Below are positions 61,948-64,000 of a DNA stretch of 64,000 nt, piece after piece. This DNA is from Ignelater luminosus (lineage: Eukaryota > Arthropoda > Insecta > Coleoptera > Elateridae). Made by a program: the position numbers and the translations under genes. The notes under the pieces were generated by a model, which worked only from the letters and a program-made list of their open reading frames with translations, had not been told where the DNA came from and searched no databases. Within the stretch, counting starts at the first letter, position 1. Each line of letters begins with the position of its first letter. The DNA lies in the NCBI GenBank assembly GCA_011009095.1, contig VTPC01008022.1:1-64000 (forward strand). The letters run 5' to 3'.

Positions 61948-61990
61948 CTGATTGGTTGATATGTGAGCGGCGTACATGTCAACCAATCAG
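61948..61990. promoter_or_regulatory. Perfect CCAAT-box dyad upstream of Cdk7
   Basis: CTGATTGGTTGA at 61948-61959 and its exact reverse complement TCAACCAATCAG at 61979-61990, separated by 19 bp. Each arm holds a CCAAT box in the extended NF-Y form (CCAATCAG), here facing each other. It lies about 230 bp upstream of the Cdk7 ATG in a GC-richer patch, as expected for a housekeeping promoter. Confidence 0.6.
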
Positions 61991-62698
61991 AAGGCTTTTC
62001 GGTCGCAGTGCTAACTGCTCGCGAACACGAGTGGTTTTATACTATAATTTTCTTGAAATTTACTAACTTCTTTTTGCTGTTTCAGAGATAAAATTGTTAA
62101 ATGTCGTGCGTAATAATACTAAACGCGTTTAGCACTACAAAAACATCTTTCTTAAAAAAGTTTTATATTAATTATTAGTACCAGGACTTTTATTAAAACC
62201 CGAGGAGTAGCCAAAGGCAGAAAACGACTTTATTGATGAAAGCTACTATTCAGTTTTGTCGCAATTTTGGGTATCCTTGATTTAAGATAATTACAATACT
62301 GTTTGTTAGGTATAGTTTCAGGACCGGCTTCAAAATTTACCGAGTCCTTCAGAAAAATTAGTTTTTCGCGCCCTTTTATTTCACATGAGATGATATAGCT
62401 ATGGCATTCAGGAATGAAAAAAGTTTTTCAGCGGATCTTTACGCACTCAAAGGCCCATTTACAACCACTTCGAAAGCTGCGTACTTTAGACTTAGAGTCC
62501 AATTCTGAATTGTGCCGATGCATCAATTTTCGTTATTTTTTATAATTACAACTTCAAGAATGAATATTATTACGAATAGAGTTTCGTTATTACTGGTATA
62601 ACCTTTTGATGTTATTTACGTTACATATGTTTAAGTAGAATTGGATGTAACCCAGTATCTTCTTCCTTTGCGTTAGTTGCGTTTTATATTATTAACAT

Positions 62699-62853
62699 AG
62701 CCCGGACGTTTTAGGTCGGAATTCAAAAATTAACTCCCACCAAACGGCGTAGGCAGGTCATACCGCCGCACGGACCAAATCACAGGCACTGCATGCGTTG
62801 CAATAGCCACGTGTGCGAGACCGGTGGGAGGCAAAACCTAAAACGTCCGGGCT
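62699..62853. mobile_element. 155-bp element with 18-bp perfect inverted ends
   Basis: AGCCCGGACGTTTTAGGT at 62699-62716 and its exact reverse complement at 62836-62853; the flanking inner sequences (tcccacc and ggtggga) are also inverted. The GC-rich interior has no ORF. It may be a very short MITE or a structured promoter-type repeat. Confidence 0.6.
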
Positions 62854-63389
62854 TAAATTATCAATCTGGTATTGTCTCTTTAACACCAACACACAAGCTA
62901 AATTACCTAATAAGGCAACTAACATCCATAATTGTAGTATAACCTACAAAACCTACAAAAGGCATTTAAAACCAACATTTCAAAAAATTTCAATTTTACA
63001 TTTATCTGGAGTTGTAATAACTAAATCTTTTTGTTTTCATTTTAATTGCAAAATTTATTTTCAGGTTCGTAGCTTTTTACAAATAAAAAAACAAAATAAA
63101 ATTCAATTTTACAACTTTTTGGGTTATAACAGAATTACAATCAAAAACAGGCAAATAAAAACAATCAAGTTTTAAATAAGGCAAACTGCACATGTGCCAA
63201 AAACTGAATTTAATTAGAACCTGAAGTGGAGATTTGACTACAGTATGTATCACAAAGATATTCAAGTTAGATTGGGGGAATGGATTGATCACGTGATACT
63301 GGATAGCTTATCTGTTTGTATGCTTCAACTTCGCTACCGATGTCAATGTTTAGTCAAGTCGACAGCGAATTTTTAATGTAAACATCTAC

Positions 63390-63530
63390 CGGTGGTGCTA
63401 TATACTTAACACGAGATTCAGACTTCACAGTTGAAGTGTGCCGTTAGACAGTGACGGCTTGTGGTATTGTGCTGTGGTAGAGCCATGGCTTTTGCGGTTC
63501 AATGTGGGAGGGGGAGGCGATTATAAACAT
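63390..63530 (+). promoter_or_regulatory. Possible promoter and start of a gene leaving the window
   Basis: A TATATA at 63399-63404 is followed 20-28 bp later by initiator-like motifs (TCAGAC, TTCACAGTT), then AGACAG about 28 bp on and an ATG at about 63484 in a GC-richer context (gccATGG). The open frame runs only 13 codons unless spliced. Suggestive arrangement, no coding support. Confidence 0.25.
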
Positions 63531-64000
63531 TTTTAAGTACAAAATTGCAAATCTTTTTTTTTGAAATAAACATTTCTGTTAAATTTTCTGATTCGGCCTT
63601 TCGAACTGCATTTCGAAGTGGAGACACCCTGTGTTTTCGAAATATCTAAATCCGGCAGAGGTCTTCCGAGTTCTTTTATTTCAATTTTTCATTCCAAAAA
63701 ATACGTAGAAAAAGATTTTTTAAAAGCTAACGTATTAATTTCATATTGTACTTCATATTCACTCTTCACCTCAAGTTTCAAAATAGGTGTAGCGTAAATA
63801 ATAACTGTTTTTCGATTATTATAGCTCTGTCTTCTTTATGGTGTCATTACAAGGTCTAATAGATATACACCAATTGAACACTTACATAATACTTTGAATT
63901 TCATACCGGTACGACGAAGAATTATTCAGAATCTTTTAATTTTTATTTATAAAGTTATTAAGAAAAAAGCACCGACATATTTCAATGACTTCTTTATACA

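Larger units (their letters stand above)
61720..64000. other. Right-edge intergenic region
   Basis: Apart from the CCAAT dyad, the 155-bp inverted-repeat element and the possible promoter, no exon could be supported. A gagacaccctgtgttttcg motif near 63620 looks like a transposon edge related to the TACAGGGTGT family. Confidence 0.4.

Overview
This is eukaryotic nuclear DNA and almost certainly from an insect. It is AT-rich, its genes have many short GT-AG introns, it carries a mariner element and other arthropod-type repeats, and its proteins read as insect-like orthologues of conserved animal genes. A beetle or similar holometabolous insect is plausible, but the order cannot be fixed from the sequence. 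I found no tRNA, rRNA, CRISPR array or prokaryotic feature. All exon models were built by hand from reading-frame continuity, splice sites and phase, because the open frames alone miss most exons or read through introns.

Layout. 0.5-4.4 kb: a DUF4497/MAP10-like gene (+) with four small phase-compatible exons downstream that could give an alternative C-terminus. 4.4-20.9 kb: a long gene-poor stretch with a foldback MITE (4.97-5.54 kb), a minisatellite-bearing repeat (11.7 kb) and a possible CpG-rich first exon (9.1-9.4 kb). 20.9-28.6 kb: an SLC36 (pathetic-type) amino-acid transporter gene with two alternative coding N-termini. 29.7-34.7 kb: a repeat cluster with a GC-rich minisatellite, a THAP-like relic, a GC-rich foldback element and roughly 275-bp tandem repeats interrupted by a MITE. 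35.2-36.8 kb: a tandem SLC36 paralogue whose five exons match the first copy, with no recognisable N-terminal exons. 37.1-40.0 kb: a non-LTR reverse-transcriptase fragment, an inverted copy of the 29.7-kb minisatellite, and an internally deleted PIF/Harbinger-like element. 41.0-42.2 kb: mitochondrial carrier homologue (Mtch). 43.15-52.26 kb: the SAPS-domain regulatory subunit of protein phosphatase 6, 15 exons, with a 5.8-kb intron holding a dead mariner, a degenerate HTH relic and a second copy of the 11.7-kb repeat. 52.3-59.0 kb: non-coding, with small repeats. 59.04-60.21 kb: eIF3i (WD40), converging on an intronless Cdk7 gene (minus strand, 60.69-61.72 kb). 61.7-64.0 kb: the Cdk7 upstream region with a perfect CCAAT dyad, a 155-bp inverted-repeat element and a possible promoter at the right edge.

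The recognised genes are housekeeping or metabolic (amino-acid transport, mitochondrial outer membrane, PP6 targeting, translation initiation, CDK-activating kinase/TFIIH) and form no obvious pathway together. I did not find a convincing new multi-gene system. The most interesting signals are the two-promoter SLC36 gene beside a paralogue lying inside a repeat-dense block, an open in-frame leader ahead of the PP6 subunit, and several structured or deleted transposons.
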